Source: Podospora pseudocomata (Eukaryota; Ascomycota; Sordariomycetes; Sordariales; Podosporaceae). Taken from it: a stretch of DNA of 64,000 nucleotides. Of this stretch, positions 59,969-64,000 are shown in pieces (the stretch's first letter is position 1; each line of letters begins with the position of its first letter). Position numbers and translations under genes: made by a program. The stretch covers positions 7,130,001 through 7,194,000 of the forward strand of contig NW_026946363.1 of NCBI RefSeq assembly GCF_035222375.1, written 5' to 3'. The notes under the pieces were generated by a model. It was not told the DNA's origin, made no database searches, and was given only the letters and a program-made list of their open reading frames with translations.

Positions 59969-61408
59969 CTCGAACGACTGAACCAATGGATGAAGTGCAA
60001 AATATCGTCAAGAAATGCTGTTTGACAAAAGATTGGTTCGCTAGTAGTTAATCCCTACAAACGCTGAAAACTCATGACTTGTATGGGTGTCGGTGGGTAG
60101 GTGTGTGATGCTGCTCCGCTTGACATGAAAATAAAAAGATGAGGTCGCTGGGCGATGAGAAAAGGGGACAGTGTCGGCGAGTGAGCATATCTGGGAGGGA
60201 GCGATTTGATGTGGATGTCAAAGCATGCTCACGAGATATTCATAAACACAGCCCTCCTCTCAGGTCGATACAGAACTCACTTGCTCCCAGTTCCCCACAT
60301 CGCACATTCTTTTCCTCGACTTTCATTGCTTGACCTAACGGGCGAAAAGGTTTTGCAGCCTTCGGGGCCAGAGCCTCATCACATGGTAGCAGAACCATGG
60401 CCATATGTTCATGGCTCCTTCCCACCATTGAAGCTCCTTCCCAATATCAACCACACTTACCCCCCATCTGAACACCGATGGGCCGAAACTGTGGCCTCAT
60501 GCTCCACTCCTCGCCTTTACTCACTGTTTTATTCGCACGAGTCTCGCTCACGGATCGGAGCCTGGAGGTAACGTGTGGATCTGGAGCCGTTGTTTGCCAT
60601 TGCGGCCCCTGGCGTTTCCGTCACCCACATGCAACGTGCGGGCAGGCAAATCTGGATGTCGATGTCACTGTCCCGACTGCTGCCACGCAGAACATTTCTT
60701 TGTTCTTCTCGCCAACACTTGGACTGGGATTAGAATTAGATTGAGACGAACTCAACACAGATATGCTGTAATCCAGGGGAAGTGGTGATTTATGATATGA
60801 TACCACGGCTGAAACTACAATACTAAAATAAAACTAGTTGGTATTGCTGCGTGATAAGAGATCGACCGAGCGGAATCATCAACTTGCCAAAAAGAAAACA
60901 CTTGACACTAACAACATATCAAGGGGATTCTATGCACCGTATGCTGATCGAAGCACAAAGGAGCAGCTGATGTCGTTTTTCTTGAAGAATTTCAAGAAGT
61001 GCGACATCATCAACCACCCCTCTCCGACCTCAATCAACAAGTTAAAATAACAAGTAAAACAAAATAGCATTCATCAACTCCCTACTACGAAAAGTTTCCT
61101 ATCACTCTTCACACTTGTTCATACAAGTAGAACAAAGAAAACAGAGGTCCATAAAAAAGAAGAAGTGTCATAAAACTACGTGCTCAGCCTAGGAGCTGAA
61201 AACACAAAACATCAAATTATCCATCCATCAAAAGTGTGGCTTGGAAGGGGGTATCTGCGCATATCCATTACTACAACCTTTTTTCTCGCCTCTCTCCCTC
61301 TTGCTCTCTCTCCCTGCCGGTATCATATATCTTTCTCTCAGTCTGACAACAAAAGCCAAATGCCCGAAGCCATGCTATGCAGATCAGATATGCATACGCT
61401 CAGTCAAA
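59969..61408. other. Intergenic, no supported gene
   Basis: The 1.44 kb contains the promoter of the GMC gene on its left and the 3' flank of the channel gene on its right. Open frames up to 120 codons lack motifs. No RNA gene was recognised. Confidence 0.55.
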
Positions 61409-64000
61409 TTAGTAAAGAATCTTCTCCTCCCACACAGGCGGCCTGGTTCCTTCCTCGTCCCACTCCAGCTTGCCCTTCTCGTTCAGAATGCACCCTTCAT
61501 CAGTGATAGGAATAATCTTGCTGGTGTGGGCAATCTCCTGCTTGGAAACTCCCGCCGGGTCGGCGGGGATCCAGAGCAGAGGGGCCTGGGAGGTGACACT
61601 GGGCGGGTTGTATGCATTCTCGATGATTTCGGGGGTATACTGTGGCAACGACACGTGGCGGGGCACAAGGTTGCGCAGTGTGGCGTAATCGGAGTAAATC
61701 CAGGGCTTCAGGAACCGAGTGAGGAAGTTGCCCTTGCTATGAGCAGCCGCCGCCTTTCGGGCCGCCCGGGAATGAGCAACTTGCTCTTCGGCACTCTCCA
61801 CAATACCGTCGCCATTGAGGTCATGCTCATCGACGAACTTGTCATTTCCGTTGCTGTGGCTTGCGCCAGCTTCGCCGTCAAGGAGGCGGGCTGATTCCTC
61901 CTCAGCGAGCAGCGACATGGGCATATTGTAGAGGAGAGGGTCAAGAGCGGTGTTGAGGCTGTAATGGAACAGAACGGTGAAGATGATGAAGATCACCATG
62001 AGAATGACCGGACCAGGAGCCGTTCCTGCGATGAACAGTCCGAGCATGCAAATCTCGCCGAGGTAGACTCCGACGAAGAGCTGCTTGAGCGCCTTAGGAT
62101 AGATCAGACCGCGGGTGTCGATCTGGGTATCAGTGACAAAGAAAACATTGTATCTCCAAGCGAAGTAGAAGAGGAACATTGCGATGGTAGCCCAGCCCAA
62201 CATAAGAGGAGCAATGCACGAGTAAGTAATGGCTACGTATTGTAGTTAGTGACAGCATTGAAAAAACGGGACAAAAGTGCGGACATACCGATAACCACAA
62301 TGTTGGTGTAGACCGGCATGGTGCTGCCCCATGAAATGGCGCTTAAATTAGACCACTTCTGGTAGAGGGCGCGGGGTGTGTTCGCCAGGAACTTGTAGAG
62401 AATTGTGAAGATGAAGAACCCGACGACCTGGGTGAGCACGCTAGTGGCAATGGTCAAGCCCTGGACGATGAAATATGTGATGTAAAAGTTGGATGCTTTA
62501 GGCAAGCCCTGAGCCAGGATTCTCGGTGTCTCATTGGGGGCGTTGATGATCTGTTCAATGACGGCAGGAGCCGATGACGACAAGGTGGTGACCAAAAAGA
62601 CCTGGATGACCTGGAAGGCGAAATATGCGTTTTGGGTGAACAACTCAACGCCGGAAATTGATGGCTCGCCGGCCAATTTCGCACAAACTACAAGACTCGT
62701 TAGTTTAATTGGGACGCTGCACAGGAGCTGATGGTCGGTCTACTTACGGCGCATGATGATGGGCACCAACGACATGAGGATAGCAAGGGCCACAGATGGC
62801 AGAAGGCCAGTGATAACGCCCAGGATGACCTTGGGAATATCGGTGAGCCACGACAGCCAAGAATACTCCGTTGCGAGATAGTTGATGTTGCTGATAGCAC
62901 CGACTACAGCAACAGGGATAGCCCAAAAGATGATCAAAGCAGCGATGAAGGCCAATACAATGTAACGCCGAATCACAAGCTGCCACCACGGAACAGCCAA
63001 AGACTTCCAGATCACCTCGCTCGGGCGAATACCAACGACACGGTTCGACATGTGAAGACCTTGGTGATGGGCCAGCATCTGAGCGGCAGCTTCGGCGGCC
63101 TGCTGCGACGTGAACTCGATGAAGACACCCGGAATGTTCTTGAAAGCGCCGCTGCGGTACTTGGCTTGGACAGCTTCCGCCTCCGGGATGAGGCGCTCCA
63201 GCTCGGCGCGGCACCAGTTGATCGTGTCCACCTTCTTTCCAATCAGACCAAGAGGACCGGTTCGGTGTGTCGGCCGGGACTTGGCCGACAGCCATCGGGC
63301 CGCAATGCTTCCAGACTCGGCATCACCCGTGATCGCTTGCTTGTCAGCTTCGGACGCATTGGCGCCGTTCTTGATGGCCTTCTGGCGGGCCTTGTTCGCA
63401 AGCTTGATCAACTTGATCTCGGCCTTCTCCAACTTCATGGCAACCTTGTCGCGCTCCTTCACCAAGTCATCCACCTCGTCGGTGCGAGCTGTGATCCAGA
63501 TATTCTTGGCATTTTGGCCAAACACTTGGCGCAGCTTTGCTTCGTTTAGGTAATTGTCCGGGACGCAGGTGAACAAGACGGTGCGAGACGAAATGCGCTC
63601 CGAATAAAAGGGGCTGAGCAAGAAGGCCTGGCGCAAGTTAATGTAGAAGATGCACTCTCGCATGATCAGATACATGACGAAGCCAAAGTAAGCCCAGCTC
63701 ACGAAGACGTGGGCAAAATAGCGGTTCTTGTGGGTGTCCGGGTTAACATTGGAATAGGAGAGTATGTCGAGCTCCTTCTGACCACCGCCACCGGTAGCAT
63801 TGATGGGGAAAAGAACGGGCCAGGTGATGATGCAGCCAACGAAGCAGAGAACAAGCGCCATCTGCAGGTACCGAATGTAGAGGTAGGCATCGAGAGATTG
63901 GTGCTGGAGGGCGTAGATGTCGGGGATCCTCCAGAAGCTTCCTATCCAGTTGAACAGCCCATTGGGAAGGGGGGGCGATCTTTCGCTCTCTCTCAAGCTC
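61409..64000 (-). CDS. CSC1/OSCA-type (DUF221, TMEM63 family) channel, 5' truncated by window
   Basis: The gene runs off the right edge; its start codon is outside. Visible exons on minus are 62748 to beyond 64000, 62289-62687 and 61409-62232, joined with GTAAGT and GTATGT donors in phase 1. The product is polytopic, with an N-terminal part holding the long cytosolic loop of the family (the RNA-recognition-like VLFTCVPDNYLNE and FIEFTSQQAAEAAAQML halves), then the conserved pore region (WWQLVIRRYIVL, LPSVALAILMSLVPIIMR, TQNAYFAFQVIQVF). Relatives are osmosensitive, calcium-permeable cation channels such as yeast Csc1. The cytosolic tail contains DLNGDGIVESAE (61787-61822), a canonical EF-hand loop. 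Confidence 0.92.
61787..61822 (-). other. EF-hand-like loop in channel tail
   Basis: The encoded 12-residue loop DLNGDGIVESAE has oxygen ligands at positions 1, 3, 5, 9 and 12, Gly at 6 and a hydrophobic residue at 8, matching the canonical EF-hand. It lies in the C-terminal cytosolic tail between the last membrane helix and the conserved FLKPWIYSDYATLR segment. Confidence 0.65.

Overview
The window is nuclear DNA of a filamentous ascomycete, most likely a Sordariomycete close to the Sordariales. The evidence is the short introns (48-108 nt in most genes, 432 nt in one) with GTRWGT donors and CTAAC/CTGAC branch sites, an XYR1/XLR-1/XlnR-type zinc-cluster regulator, a dispersed single 5S rRNA gene, intron-containing tRNA genes and fungal-only families (Clr5, DUF1774). 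Base composition is even and no AT-rich repeat-induced-mutation tract was seen. Gene models were assembled by hand from reading frames plus splice sites. For every complete multi-exon gene the exon lengths sum to a whole number of codons.

Layout. 1-11 kb: a gene-poor stretch with an intron-containing tRNA-Phe, a Rad55-like recombination ATPase and an intron-containing tRNA-Arg(ACG). 11-25 kb: a dense block with a GRAM/VASt sterol-transfer protein (LAM family) divergent from an MIT/coiled-coil protein resembling Atg38/NRBF2, then the import receptor Mtr10 divergent from the spliceosomal protein SmE, which converges on 5-formyltetrahydrofolate cyclo-ligase. 25-36 kb: an OPT-family transporter with a likely GC-AG intron, a cyclin-L-type cyclin, and the xylanase/cellulase regulator XYR1/XLR-1 on the minus strand. 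36-47 kb: an 11 kb stretch upstream of that regulator with no gene I can support, but with a tight cluster of CreA/CRE-1-type sites about 1.8 kb from its start codon, ending at a minus-strand 5S rRNA gene. 48-64 kb: histidinol-phosphatase with a CPC1/Gcn4 site in its promoter, an intron-containing tRNA-Arg(CCT), mitochondrial phosphopantetheinyl transferase, a DUF1774 membrane protein, a small unrecognised two-exon gene, a Clr5-domain protein, a secreted GMC (AA3-type) oxidoreductase with seven exons, and a CSC1/OSCA-type channel cut by the window end that carries an EF-hand-like loop in its cytosolic tail.

Most genes are housekeeping and are not organised as a cluster. Links worth noting are shared promoters (LAM/Atg38-like; Mtr10/SmE, both serving RNA metabolism) and plant-biomass metabolism (XYR1 with its CRE-1 sites; the GMC oxidoreductase). 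I found no mobile element, CRISPR array or secondary-metabolite cluster, and no convincing unknown multigene system.
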